Source: Microvirga sp. (GTDB lineage Bacteria > Pseudomonadota > Alphaproteobacteria > Rhizobiales > Beijerinckiaceae). From it: a stretch of 64,000 nucleotides of DNA. Location: the NCBI GenBank assembly GCA_031181145.1, contig JAPSLB010000020.1, forward strand, positions 1 through 64,000. Direction: 5' to 3'. Numbering within the stretch: the first letter of the stretch is position 1; every line of letters begins with the position of its first letter. Positions 25,338-33,263 of this stretch are shown in pieces. A program made the position numbers and the translations under genes. The notes below the pieces were generated by a model, which worked only from the letters and a program-made list of their open reading frames with translations, was not told the DNA's origin and ran no database searches.

Positions 25338-26525
25338 GTGCCGGGCCTCTCCATCGCCATCGTCGGCGCCGGAATCGGTGGCCTGACGGCAGCCCTGACC
25401 TTCGCGCGCCAGGGCCATTCGGTCACCCTCATCGAGCGCCGCACCGGCTTCAGCGAAGTGGGCGCGGGCCTCCAGCTCTCTCCCAATGCCAGCCGCATCC
25501 TGATCAGACTGGGACTCGCCCCCGCCCTGCGGCGGGTGGTGACGGCCCCCGAGCGTGTGCTGGTGCGGGGCATCGCGTCCGGGCGGCCCATCGGCGAGAT
25601 CGCCCTTGGCGCTTATATGCAGCAGCGTTACGGTGCGCCCTATTGGGTGGTTCATAGGGCCGATCTGCAGACCATCCTGCTCGATGCCGTCCGATCCGAA
25701 GCCTCGATCCGCATCATGACGGGGCGTAAGGTCGAGACAGTGCGAGACGCTCCCGATCAGGCGGAACTGGTCTGGACGTCGTCCAACGGATCGCGCGAGA
25801 GCCTCACGGCCGATGTGGTGATCGGCGCGGACGGTGTCTGGTCGAGGGTCAGGCACGCCATCGGCGACACGAGCCTCCCCACGTTCCACGGCTATGTCGC
25901 CTGGCGCGCGACCGTCGAACGCAAGTTCGTTCCGCAGGAGCTGGCCGGGAACGAGACCGGGCTCTGGCTCGGGGCCAAGGGTCACGTGGTTCACTACCCG
26001 ATCTTCAGCGGCAATCTGGTCAACGTGGTCGCCATCGAAAGAGCCAGGGAGCCCGCGGACGGATGGTCCGCGCCCGGACGGGCGGAGGACCTGCTCGCCC
26101 ATTACGGCGGCGCCGCCCCTGCCCTGCGCGAATTGCTGGGCAAGCCACGCGAATGGCTGCGCTGGTCCTTGTTCCGCCACCCGATCAAGAATCTCGCCCG
26201 AGGACGAATCGCCCTGCTCGGCGATGCCGCCCATCCGGTTCTGCCGTTCCTGGCGCAGGGCGCGGCGCTGGCCATCGAAGACGCTGCGACCCTCGGCTCG
26301 CTCTTGGAGGGCGGCCCGCAGGACGTGGCTCAGGCTCTCGCGGCCTATGAACGGCACCGCTTCGAGCGTGTCACGCGCATCCAGGCCGAGGGGCGCCGGA
26401 ACGGGCGCATCTATCACTCGGGCGCCCTGGTGGCCTTCGGCAGAGACAAGATCATGCGGTGGATCGGGCCCGAACGCATGTCGAACCGGTACGACTGGAT
26501 CTACGGCTTCCGCACACCCGAATGA
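25338..26525 (+). CDS. FAD-dependent aromatic-type monooxygenase (salicylate hydroxylase-like)
   Basis: A 395-aa class A flavoprotein monooxygenase. The FAD/NAD(P)H motifs are present: AIVGAGIGGLTAALTFARQG at the N-terminus, a DG-type motif in VIGADGVWSRVRHAI (about 155), and GDAAHPVLPFLAQGAALAIE near 285. It would hydroxylate an aromatic or related ring using NAD(P)H. The GTG at 25338 just after the previous stop is used. An ATG at 25272 would add 22 residues and overlap the zinc-finger gene by 65 bases. The real substrate is unknown. Confidence 0.87.
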   Translation: MPGLSIAIVGAGIGGLTAALTFARQGHSVTLIERRTGFSEVGAGLQLSPNASRILIRLGLAPALRRVVTAPERVLVRGIASGRPIGEIALGAYMQQRYGAPYWVVHRADLQTILLDAVRSEASIRIMTGRKVETVRDAPDQAELVWTSSNGSRESLTADVVIGADGVWSRVRHAIGDTSLPTFHGYVAWRATVERKFVPQELAGNETGLWLGAKGHVVHYPIFSGNLVNVVAIERAREPADGWSAPGRAEDLLAHYGGAAPALRELLGKPREWLRWSLFRHPIKNLARGRIALLGDAAHPVLPFLAQGAALAIEDAATLGSLLEGGPQDVAQALAAYERHRFERVTRIQAEGRRNGRIYHSGALVAFGRDKIMRWIGPERMSNRYDWIYGFRTPE

Positions 26526-26586
26526 GCGTTCGTGGCCCGCTGCAGGCTTGCGCTCCGGCCGCGGGATCGGTAACCCTCATCCCGAT

Positions 26587-26672
26587 GCGGACGTGGCGAA
26601 ATCGGTAGACGCAAGGGACTTAAAATCCCTCGGGCACTGCCCGTGCGGGTTCGACCCCCGCCGTCCGCACCA
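26587..26672 (+). tRNA. tRNA-Leu (anticodon TAA)
   Basis: The acceptor stem GCGGACG pairs with CGTCCGC (26662-26668). The anticodon loop CTTAAAA carries TAA. A long variable arm (CGGGCACTGCCCGTG) marks it as a class II tRNA. The T-arm is GTTCGACCC and the 3' CCA is encoded. Confidence 0.97.
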
Positions 26673-26893
26673 GATTCGGCCAACGTTCGGCCAAGACGCC
26701 ATTCTTCCCTCCGCATCGCATCATGCCCGGCACGCGGCACGTCGGCGTCCCGATGGCGATTCAGAGTTACTCCCCCGCCTCGTAAAGATCCTTGTCGAAG
26801 TCTTTGACGGGGCATTAAGCACCCCTGCCCTTGTTCCGCAGGGCTTGAACCTCTCGAACCAAGCGCGCTTTGGCCGTAGACCGTTTGGTCTAA

Positions 26894-26922
26894 TTGCCCC
26901 TTCCCTAAGGTCGGCGTAAATA
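26894..26922 (+). promoter_or_regulatory. candidate sigma-70 promoter of a small RNA
   Basis: TTGCCC (26894-26899), a 17-base spacer, then TAAATA (26917-26922). Both hexamers are near the housekeeping consensus, and a start near 26930 would give a transcript ending at the terminator at 27047. Confidence 0.35.
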
Positions 26923-26929
26923 GATTCCA

Positions 26930-27047
26930 TTCGTGAAGCCAATCATTATTTCAACTATATCGCCATCGTTCATCGAGACCTACCGTGATCTTTTAAGGCA
27001 CGGACATGGCCGCGGTCAGAGCTTCATCTGATCGCGGCTTTTTCTTT
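26930..27047 (+). ncRNA. candidate small RNA 1
   Basis: The predicted transcript of about 118 bases runs from a sigma-70-like promoter to a strong intrinsic terminator. It has an internal small hairpin (CCGTG/CACGG, about 26983-27003) and then the terminator stem. No ribosome site or frame fits a peptide. There is no known family assignment, and existence is inferred only from promoter plus orphan terminator. Confidence 0.4.
27009..27047 (+). terminator. strong intrinsic terminator without an upstream gene
   Basis: A 12-bp stem (27009-27020 with 27027-27038, one G-T pair) around a GCTTCA loop, followed directly by TTTTTCTTT. This is the best-formed rho-independent terminator in the window. 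Confidence 0.8.
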
Positions 27048-27224
27048 GGATCACTAAAGTCTCGAGGACGAATAAAATTCGCGCCCGCTTCATTACCCCC
27101 AAAGACCAGACTCGGCCCGTCAGATCGGCGCTCCCTCAGCTGTCATCGATGAAGAAAGCAAAATACCTCAAATGGGCATGCCATCCGAAGTAATACTTCT
27201 GAGAGAGCCTGCCGCTATAGCTTT

Positions 27225-27316
27225 TTCGGAGGTGAATTATTACCTAGAGATACGATCCTTTATTTGCCCCTACGGATCGCAACTGGAGCGCCCTTATCGG
27301 GCGCTCCCTCTTTATT
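27225..27316 (+). ncRNA. candidate small RNA 2
   Basis: A region with a GATCC/GGATC hairpin (27254-27278) whose loop contains TTTATTTGCCCC, followed by the terminator at 27285. A CTATAG -10-like element lies at about 27215. An SD-like GGAGGTGAATT (about 27228) is present but no frame follows it. Less supported than candidate 1. Confidence 0.3.
27285..27316 (+). terminator. intrinsic terminator, orphan
   Basis: A perfect 9-bp stem, GGAGCGCCC (27285-27293) with GGGCGCTCC (27299-27307), a 5-base loop, then CTCTTTATT. Its T tract is on the plus strand, so it does not serve the minus-strand kinase gene. Confidence 0.65.
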
Positions 27317-27387
27317 GAGCACCCGGCAGAAAAGGCATCGTCCAACAATCCATGCGGATGGATCGGATTTCGTCCCATGGCGCCTCG

Positions 27388-30300
27388 TCACTCTCGCCCA
27401 TCATCCAGCATGCGCCCGACACGCTCCACGAGACTCGCTGCCGAAAAGGGCTTCGTGATCAGCTGCACGCCTTCATCCAGACGGCCGTGGTGGATGATCG
27501 CATTCCGGGTATAACCGGTGGTGAACAGTACCTTCAGATCGGATCGGATCTTCAGGGCCTCGTCCGCCACTTTGCGACCGTCCATGGAACCTGTCAGCAC
27601 GATGTCGGTGAAGAGTAGGTCAACCTCTTGGCGGTGCGCTTCGAGGAGTTTCAGGGCTTCGGCGCCGTCCTCGGCAACGAGCACGCGATAGCCCGCATCC
27701 TCCAGGACCGACACGGAGAAGTCCCGCACCATCTCCTCGTCCTCGACGACCAGGACGGTCAGCCCCTCGGCGGGGACGGAGCGCTGTAATGCGACCTCCA
27801 AACCCGCAGGTGTTTCCTCCCCGGTGGCCCGCATCACGCGCGGAAAATAGAGCTTTACCGTCGTGCCCTGGCCGGGCTCCGAATAGATTGCCGCATGGCC
27901 GCCGGACTGACGCGCAAAGCCGTAAACCTGGGCGAGCCCCAGGCCGGTTCCCTTCCCGACCGGCTTCGTGGTGAAGAATGGCTCGAAGACCTTCGCCTTC
28001 ACGTCCGGCGTCATGCCCGTTCCCGTATCGGACACGCTCACCATCACATATTGCCCGGGTTTGATCTCGCCCGCCGTGCTGGCCGAATAGGCCTCGTCGA
28101 GATAGGCGTTGGCCGTCTCGAGCGTGAGCTTTCCACCCTCGGGCATCGCATCGCGCGCATTGACCGCGAGATTGAGAATCGCACTCTCCAATTGGTTCGG
28201 ATCGGCCTCCGTGCGCCACAGCCCGCCGGCGAGCACAGTCTCGATGGCGATGATCTCGCCGATCGTTCGCCGAAGCAGTTCCGACATGCCCGCAACGATC
28301 CTGTTGAGATCCACGATTTCCGGCTGAAGCGGGGACTGCCGCGAGAAGGCCAGGAGACGGTGCGTCAGTTGGGCCGCGCGCCGGGCTCCCTCCACGGCGT
28401 TGTCGACATTGCGCACGAGTCGTGGATCGCCTGCGTTCTCCACCTTGCGCCGGAGCATGTCGAGGTTGCCTGTAATCACCGTGAGTAGATTGTTGAAATC
28501 GTGGGCGACACCGCCGGTCAAGCGCCCCACCGCCTCCATCTTCTGCGCCTGACGCAGCTGCGCCTCCACCTTCCCGCGCTCCGCTATTGCTTCGGCGATG
28601 CGCTGTTCCAGCGTGGCGTTCAACGAGCGGAGGGCCGCCTCCGCCTGCTTCTCCCGATCCACGTCGAGGCACGCCACGACGCCCGCGACGACCCGCCCCG
28701 CTTCGTCACGGATCGGAGCGGCCATGAGGCGCAGCCACGCTCGGCGACCGTCGCCCCGTTGATAGAGAAGCTCCAACTCCGAGCGCTCCTCCTCGCCTCG
28801 CAGGACCCGCGACATGGGATATTCCATCGCCTGCACCCGCCGCCCGTCGGGATGGAAGCCGATCCAATCGCGATAGCTTTCGAGGTCCTGCGACGGCAGA
28901 GCTGGATGACCGAAGATGCGCTCCACTTGGGCATTGCCGCCGACGACGCGCCCGGAGGGGGCCTCGGCAATGACGATGCCCACAGGAATGGTGTCGAGAA
29001 TGGCCTGGAGACGCCGTTCGCTGGCTGCGAGAGCCTCTTCCGTGCGCTTCCTCTCGGTGACATCGATGGCGATGCCCGGAAAGCGCAACGGCTTGCCTGC
29101 CTCGTCATGGTAGCAGCGCCCGCGCGCCGTGATCCAACGCGTGTGGCCGTCGAGGCCGGTAACCCTGTACTCGGCGGTAAAGTCCGCTCCGTTCGCAAGC
29201 GCATGCCCGATCCGCGCACGGGCGGCATCCCGGTCCTCCGGATGCATGCCGGCGATGAAATCCGACAGCGGAGCCCCTTGCGCCGCGCGTTGAGGCTCGA
29301 CCCCGAAGAGCTTGGCGAAGGTCTCGCTGGCATAGATGCGATCGTTGACAACATCCCAATCCCAGCTGCCGACGCCGCCCGCCGCTTCGAAAGCAAAGCG
29401 GACACGCTCCTCGCTTGCGCGCAGCGCCGCCTCAGCGTGGTCACGCTCGCGCTCGCGCTCGCGCAGGTCATGGGATGCGGCGGCGAGGGCATCGCTGACG
29501 CGGGCCATTTCGTGCAACGATGTGTTCAAGGGCGTGATCTTCTCCCCCCGTCCAAGAGCTGCCGCCTGCGAGGCGAGCACCTCCATGGGTGTCGTGATGT
29601 GCCGCCCGAAAATCCAAGCGAGCGCTGCCGAGAGAACGGCAAGACCTGCTCCTAGCCCGCCAAGATATCCGAGTGATCGCGTCAGGGGTCTCGTAAGCTC
29701 CGCATTGCGCACACCGACCGCAATGCGCCAGTCCGACAGCTGAGAGCGAGCGTAAGCGCCGAAGACGGAGTGACCGTCGATCGTGAAGCCCTTCCACGTC
29801 CCTTCGGGACCATGTGTATTCTCCTGCAAGTCGCGTGTAGCGGGCTTTCCGACGAACTCCTTATGCCGCCTATTGCGTGCGAGAATCGTCCCCTGGCGGT
29901 CGACGACGGCAACCGTCCAGCCGTCGGGCACCCCCTCCTGTGTCGTCAGCTCTTGGATACGGTCCGCCGATCCACTGATCGAGAGGAGATAGGCCACTTC
30001 CCCGTTGCGCATCACAGGTGCGGTGATCGCAAAGAGCGGCCGCTCCGATACGGCTCCCGTGAACAGGTCCGACACCACGGGTCCCTTGAGCTCGATTGCA
30101 GTTCGGTCTCCGGGCAGAGAAATTCTGGGCAGAGCGTCGCCTCGCGGCAGCCTGCTGTTCACCAACTGCTGGCCATCCGGCGTCCGCAGAACGACATTGA
30201 TGCCGTTCAGGAGATTGGCCTCGGTCACCTGACGATGGAAGGCATCGAGATCGCCGATCTGCAGGGCTTGCGAATAAACCAGAACCCCGAGAGCCGAGCG

Positions 30301-30549
30301 CAGGCCCGTCAGCTCACGGTCGACATCCGCCGCGATGACGTGCGCCGTCGTCAGGGCATCGCCTTCGAGACGCTTCCGCTCCGCAAGGGCGAATTGCCAG
30401 AGGATATGGCCGACGAAGAACAGGATCGGAAGTGCAAGGCCCACACACATCAAGGCCAGATAAAGACGCAATGACAGGCGTTTGCGTTGATCTGGCGGAT
30501 GGTTCTGCCTGACGGATCCTCCTTCGGGCGCTGGCGCTGTGCTATGCAT
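27388..30549 (-). CDS. membrane hybrid sensor histidine kinase with two PAS domains and a receiver
   Basis: A 1053-aa protein. Order: TM1 (about 27-55), a periplasmic dCache-like sensor (about 56-285), TM2 (about 293-315), a HAMP-like region, a coiled segment, PAS 1 (about 385-500, SWDWDVVNDRIYASETFAKL), PAS 2 (about 510-635), HisKA with the phospho-His in GGVAHDFNNLLTVI (about H683), HATPase (NLAVNARDAMPEGGK, DTGTGMTP, GKGTGLGLAQVYG), and a C-terminal receiver with phospho-Asp in LLFTDIVLTG (about D982). The signal is unknown and no cognate DNA-binding regulator is adjacent. ATG 30549 was chosen. GTG 30600 would add 17 residues. Confidence 0.9.
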   Translation of the reverse strand: MHSTAPAPEGGSVRQNHPPDQRKRLSLRLYLALMCVGLALPILFFVGHILWQFALAERKRLEGDALTTAHVIAADVDRELTGLRSALGVLVYSQALQIGDLDAFHRQVTEANLLNGINVVLRTPDGQQLVNSRLPRGDALPRISLPGDRTAIELKGPVVSDLFTGAVSERPLFAITAPVMRNGEVAYLLSISGSADRIQELTTQEGVPDGWTVAVVDRQGTILARNRRHKEFVGKPATRDLQENTHGPEGTWKGFTIDGHSVFGAYARSQLSDWRIAVGVRNAELTRPLTRSLGYLGGLGAGLAVLSAALAWIFGRHITTPMEVLASQAAALGRGEKITPLNTSLHEMARVSDALAAASHDLRERERERDHAEAALRASEERVRFAFEAAGGVGSWDWDVVNDRIYASETFAKLFGVEPQRAAQGAPLSDFIAGMHPEDRDAARARIGHALANGADFTAEYRVTGLDGHTRWITARGRCYHDEAGKPLRFPGIAIDVTERKRTEEALAASERRLQAILDTIPVGIVIAEAPSGRVVGGNAQVERIFGHPALPSQDLESYRDWIGFHPDGRRVQAMEYPMSRVLRGEEERSELELLYQRGDGRRAWLRLMAAPIRDEAGRVVAGVVACLDVDREKQAEAALRSLNATLEQRIAEAIAERGKVEAQLRQAQKMEAVGRLTGGVAHDFNNLLTVITGNLDMLRRKVENAGDPRLVRNVDNAVEGARRAAQLTHRLLAFSRQSPLQPEIVDLNRIVAGMSELLRRTIGEIIAIETVLAGGLWRTEADPNQLESAILNLAVNARDAMPEGGKLTLETANAYLDEAYSASTAGEIKPGQYVMVSVSDTGTGMTPDVKAKVFEPFFTTKPVGKGTGLGLAQVYGFARQSGGHAAIYSEPGQGTTVKLYFPRVMRATGEETPAGLEVALQRSVPAEGLTVLVVEDEEMVRDFSVSVLEDAGYRVLVAEDGAEALKLLEAHRQEVDLLFTDIVLTGSMDGRKVADEALKIRSDLKVLFTTGYTRNAIIHHGRLDEGVQLITKPFSAASLVERVGRMLDDGRE

Positions 30550-30698
30550 GACAATCCCGTTGAGCCCGCCTTCTTGCACTCCAGGCAAGCTCCCTGTCAC
30601 AGCGAACGATGCCCGTCGCTCGTTATAGAGGTCACATCTCGCCTGGAAAAGGATGCAAAGGACCGGGAGAAGGGCTCAAGCAGATAGCACGCGACAAG

Positions 30699-30851
30699 CT
30701 AGCGGTTGCTCAAAGCCTTCAACGCCAGGATCGACGTGAAGATCGGCCATCCGAAGGCGGCAATGACGATGTGGTCCAAGCCGATCTTTTCCTCGCCATC
30801 AATGGTGGTGCAGAGCAGCAGAAGCAGGATGACCCCGCAGAGATAGACCAT
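30699..30851 (-). CDS. small hypothetical membrane protein (50 aa)
   Basis: Not recognised. The frame reads MVYLCGVILLLLLC, then a short polar loop with TTIDGEEKIG, then a second hydrophobic segment (HIVIAAFGWPIFTSILAL), ending KALSNR. This is a two-helix hairpin with a plausible cytoplasmic loop. A TTG at 30866 would add five residues. No good ribosome site is visible. It lies upstream of the hybrid kinase gene on the same strand. The membrane-protein-like composition is the main support. Confidence 0.45.
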   Translation of the reverse strand: MVYLCGVILLLLLCTTIDGEEKIGLDHIVIAAFGWPIFTSILALKALSNR

Positions 30852-31064
30852 CAGTAATTCACGCAACTCTCGAGGCCCCCGCCCATATTTGTCAAAGGCG
30901 AGGTTGTGGACCAGCGATCGCGTGAAACCAATGCGACCGGCGGTCGCCTCAACTCCCGCCGGACGGCCTCATGAGGGCTTTTCCGCAGCTAGGACATTTT
31001 TCACCTGAGACAATTCGACTACCCCCGATTAGTCGAAAAGTGCATTTTTTCCAGAAACTTAACT

Positions 31065-31089
31065 GAAACATAAGGCAACTGAGCTCGTT
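31065..31089 (+). promoter_or_regulatory. candidate EcfG-type promoter of nepR-like gene
   Basis: GAAAC (31065-31069), 16 bases, CGTT (31086-31089). One base differs from the GGAAC-N16-CGTT consensus. The ATG lies 36 bases downstream, after GGAGGAG. NepR genes are commonly under EcfG control. Confidence 0.55.
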
Positions 31090-31124
31090 CTTAGGCTCAG
31101 GACGCGTCACTGGAGGAGAAAAGA

Positions 31125-31376
31125 ATGTCAAAGCGGCTCCACCAAGCAGATGGACCGCCATATTCGGTGAATAGGCAAACGCCTTGGAGCATCGACTCCA
31201 ACGGGCTGACAGCGGCTGGCCAGAATGAGCTGCTCAAGCACATCGGACGCCAGCTCCAGGTTGACTATCAGGATGTGCTGAAAGAACCCGCCCCGGATCA
31301 CATCCAGGATTTGCTGGAGAGGCTAGAGGCTTGCAGCCTCCCCCTGAACGACCCCTCCCGCGACGAAGGAGGGTAA
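31125..31376 (+). CDS. NepR-family anti-sigma factor
   Basis: An 83-aa protein whose second half matches NepR: ELLKHIGRQLQVDYQDVLKE, then PAPDHIQDLLERLE, the two helices that bind the EcfG sigma factor and, after phosphorylation of PhyR, the PhyR sigma-like domain. It would act in the cytoplasm as a brake on the general stress response. No ecfG or phyR gene is adjacent, so this is an orphan copy, probably a paralogue. GGAGGAG precedes the ATG. An EcfG-like promoter lies at 31065. Confidence 0.85.
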   Translation: MSKRLHQADGPPYSVNRQTPWSIDSNGLTAAGQNELLKHIGRQLQVDYQDVLKEPAPDHIQDLLERLEACSLPLNDPSRDEGG

Positions 31377-31392
31377 GCCCACTTCTCTTTCT

Positions 31393-31806
31393 TCAACGGC
31401 GCGCATGCTGCGAACGTGCGCCGGAAGGTGTCGGCTGCCTGCGCCTTACAGGCTCGTTTCCGGCGCCGGAACGGGGAATCAGGTTGTAGATCACGAAACC
31501 CGCGAGGAGTCCCGCTCCCAGCAGAAAGAGCGGATGAGCCCGGGCGGACTGAACCGCGCCGGATGCCATGTGCCCCATATCCCGCATGCTCATCGCTGAC
31601 ATCGACGAAGAGCCTCTGATCAGCCGCTTGGCACGTTTGAGGTTTTCCATCCGCGTATGAATCTCGAGATCGTAGCCCTCGTCCTCATCATGCGGATGAA
31701 GCTCGATGCTGTTGCGCGCGAAGCCGCTAGAGACGAGGCGCTGAACTGCCTGATTGGCAGCCTTGCGAGATGGAAACGTTCCAGTGGCAACAGTTGTCTG
31801 CGGCAT
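31393..31806 (-). CDS. hypothetical protein with N-terminal stress-protein-like domain and one membrane segment
   Basis: 137 aa, no firm family. The N-terminal part (about 1-65, TGTFPSRKAANQAVQRLVSS and IELHPHDEDEGY) resembles the general-stress 17M-like ferredoxin fold found in YflT-type proteins. The C-terminal part has a single hydrophobic segment (HPLFLLGAGLLAGFVIYNLI, about 93-112) and a basic tail. A tail-anchored stress protein is the inferred picture. On the minus strand GGAACC lies upstream (about 31850), but its -10 partner is poor. Confidence 0.65.
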   Translation of the reverse strand: MPQTTVATGTFPSRKAANQAVQRLVSSGFARNSIELHPHDEDEGYDLEIHTRMENLKRAKRLIRGSSSMSAMSMRDMGHMASGAVQSARAHPLFLLGAGLLAGFVIYNLIPRSGAGNEPVRRRQPTPSGARSQHARR

Positions 31807-31904
31807 CGGTGAAATCCTTTCTGCTGACGGAAATCCCCGACGAGCGCCAAGGTTCCAGGAGCCGGACCAGCAAGGGCGGCAAGCCGATGCGAGTATCCAT
31901 GGCC

Positions 31905-32315
31905 TTAACGGAGGCCAGGCCTGTTGGTGCGATAGCCCTGGGCCGCCCTCTCTGCCTCCATGAGCACTTCAAGAGCCCGCCAAGGCTTCGGCATGAAGCG
32001 CACATCCCGCGGCATGTCGCCAAAGTCCTCATCCGGCGAGAGGCCTGAGGTCAGGACGGTGCGAACCCAGGGCCACTTGATGCGAACGGCTCGGGCCAGA
32101 TCCACGCCGCTCATGAGACATGGAAGCCGAACGTCCGCAAAGAGGAAAGCCACCTCCTCCGCGTGGTCGCGCAGGAAATTCAAGGCCTCTTCGGCGCTGG
32201 AGGTCTCCACCACCCGCAGGTCTGTTTCCTCCAGAAGGGCGGCCGCCAGGCCCCTGACCTCGAAGTCGTCCTCGACAATCAATGCTATGCGACGCGGCTC
32301 GATCTTCTGTCCCAT
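31905..32315 (-). CDS. single-domain response regulator (receiver only)
   Basis: A 136-aa stand-alone receiver. The acidic pocket is IVEDD (E15-D17), the phospho-acceptor is D61 in FLFADVRLP, the conserved Thr/Ser lies in VRTVLTSGLS and the Lys is K110 in RFMPKPW. With no output domain it probably acts as a phosphate shuttle or sink, or as the target of a hybrid kinase. The kinase at 27388 already has its own receiver, so a direct pairing is only a guess. It begins MGQKIEPRRIALIVEDD after AGAGGAG. Confidence 0.9.
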   Translation of the reverse strand: MGQKIEPRRIALIVEDDFEVRGLAAALLEETDLRVVETSSAEEALNFLRDHAEEVAFLFADVRLPCLMSGVDLARAVRIKWPWVRTVLTSGLSPDEDFGDMPRDVRFMPKPWRALEVLMEAERAAQGYRTNRPGLR

Positions 32316-32667
32316 CCGGCGTCTCCTCTAACCTGCCCGTTTTACGGCAACCGCAGCAGCTTGGGCGCTCACCCGCCTCCAAGCTGCGGAAAATCACGGC
32401 CCCGGCCATCATTGCGGCGTGACGCGCAATCCTTGCTGCAGTCGATTTTGCTTCTCGGCCTACGCATCCCTGGCGGAAGCAGCACGCAAGGCCCCAGGTG
32501 GAGCTGTCAGGCACCACACTGCGACCGTTCATCACAGAACGGTGAGGAGAGCTCTCCGTTTCAGCTTGGCCGTTGATAAATGCGTTTTGGCGCCAATTTT
32601 AACCCTGGAGGATCCGGACTGCCCAATGTAGCTTTAACTCAGACGCCTGCTTCGCATATGGGATCCG
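32316..32667. other. intergenic region upstream of the 80-aa coiled-coil gene
   Basis: 352 bases between divergent genes. It contains an EcfG-like promoter (32536-32560) directed at the 80-aa gene with a leader of about 100 bases. Several short frames here have no coding character and no similarity. Confidence 0.5.
32536..32560 (+). promoter_or_regulatory. candidate EcfG-type promoter
   Basis: AGAAC (32536-32540), 16 bases, CGTT (32557-32560). It differs from the consensus only in the first base of the -35 element. It faces the small gene at 32668. Confidence 0.45.
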
Positions 32668-32910
32668 GTGGTGGTCAAGGAGAGCCAGCTACATCAAGAA
32701 TTTCTCGACCTGGAGCGAGCCATGAGGCTCCTCGATATGCAGCTGGCCGATGCGCTCCGCCGAATTCGCCACGGCTCGTCCGCTGACCTCGTCGAGAAAG
32801 CCAGGCAGGACGAGAAGCTCCTCCTGGTCGAGCTTGACCGATTGATGACCCGAATGCGGGCGATCGAAGGCCAGCTCCTGCAGATCCAGAAGACCGCGAC
32901 ACGCCATTGA
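32668..32910 (+). CDS. small coiled-coil hypothetical protein
   Basis: 80 aa, almost entirely charged helix: HQEFLDLERAMRLLDMQLAD, then LVEKARQDEKLLLVELDRLM and RMRAIEGQLLQIQK, with heptad-like leucines throughout. No family was recognised and no enzyme motif is present, so an oligomeric scaffold or adaptor is plausible. The start is uncertain: GTG 32668 and GTG 32671 are adjacent, with no clear ribosome site. An EcfG-like promoter lies 108 bases upstream. Its position among other small stress-type genes suggests shared control. Confidence 0.6.
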   Translation: MVVKESQLHQEFLDLERAMRLLDMQLADALRRIRHGSSADLVEKARQDEKLLLVELDRLMTRMRAIEGQLLQIQKTATRH

Positions 32911-33024
32911 AGGTACAAAAAATAAGGAAAGTCGGGGTACGGTGTGCGAGAGCGCACCTCGTGTTGCCTCAGCCGGGTTCAAGGTGCACAGGCTCTTTCG
33001 GAGAGCCGGTTGAGGAGAAGAGCA

Positions 33025-33177
33025 ATGGCCGCCCAGCGCTCTCGTCTTTCATGGCACGGCAAGGCTTTTCAGGATGAAGACAGGCAGCCCCGTCTGCGCG
33101 TTCCGCTCATCCCGTCCCTTGTTGGAATTCTGGCCCTTCTGAACATCGCCTCTGTCGTTCTGGCCCTTGTCGATTAA
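33025..33177 (+). CDS. small hypothetical membrane protein (50 aa)
   Basis: Not recognised. MAAQRSRLSWHGKAFQ is a basic, polar N-terminus. After RLRVPLIPSL the protein ends in one hydrophobic helix (VGILALLNIASVVLALVD). TGAGGAGAAG lies 4 bases before the ATG at 33025, a strong ribosome site that fixes the start. A GGCTCT/AGAGCC hairpin sits just upstream of it (about 32990-33007). A tail-anchored topology is inferred. It belongs to the run of small proteins between 30.7 and 33.8 kb. Confidence 0.65.
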   Translation: MAAQRSRLSWHGKAFQDEDRQPRLRVPLIPSLVGILALLNIASVVLALVD

Positions 33178-33263
33178 CGCGGCGTACGCAGGCCGATATC
33201 TATTCGAACCTCACATGGCTGCAGGACAGCCTATGGCTGTCCTGCCAGCGCCACGAGGTGTTT

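Larger units (their letters stand above)
26673..27387. other. gene-free region downstream of tRNA-Leu with two orphan terminators
   Basis: About 715 bases between tRNA-Leu and the end of the kinase gene. It is noticeably more AT-rich than its surroundings, with no credible reading frame on either strand. Two separate plus-strand intrinsic terminators (27009-27047 and 27285-27316) have no gene before them, which suggests non-coding transcripts. No integrase or direct repeat of the tRNA 3' end was found. Confidence 0.6.

Noticed and set aside
26721-26942. 73-codon minus-strand frame next to tRNA-Leu, considered as an integrase remnant
   Set aside because: No catalytic or family motif of a tyrosine recombinase is readable, and the basic composition alone is not evidence.
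27388-30549. The hybrid histidine kinase as the general-stress sensor acting on PhyR
   Set aside because: It has a classical HisKA domain and its own receiver, while the kinases known to feed PhyR are mostly of the HWE/HisKA2 type. Proximity to the NepR gene alone does not support it.
30949-31161. Minus-strand frame with a CPSCG-like zinc-ribbon end
   Set aside because: It runs antisense across the NepR start and its promoter and lacks a ribosome site. The CxxC segment is too short to support a gene.
31806-31860. GGAACC with GATT as an EcfG-type promoter of the 137-aa gene (minus strand)
   Set aside because: The -35 matches, but the -10 (GATT for CGTT) has two mismatches. It was not listed as a site, though regulation remains possible.
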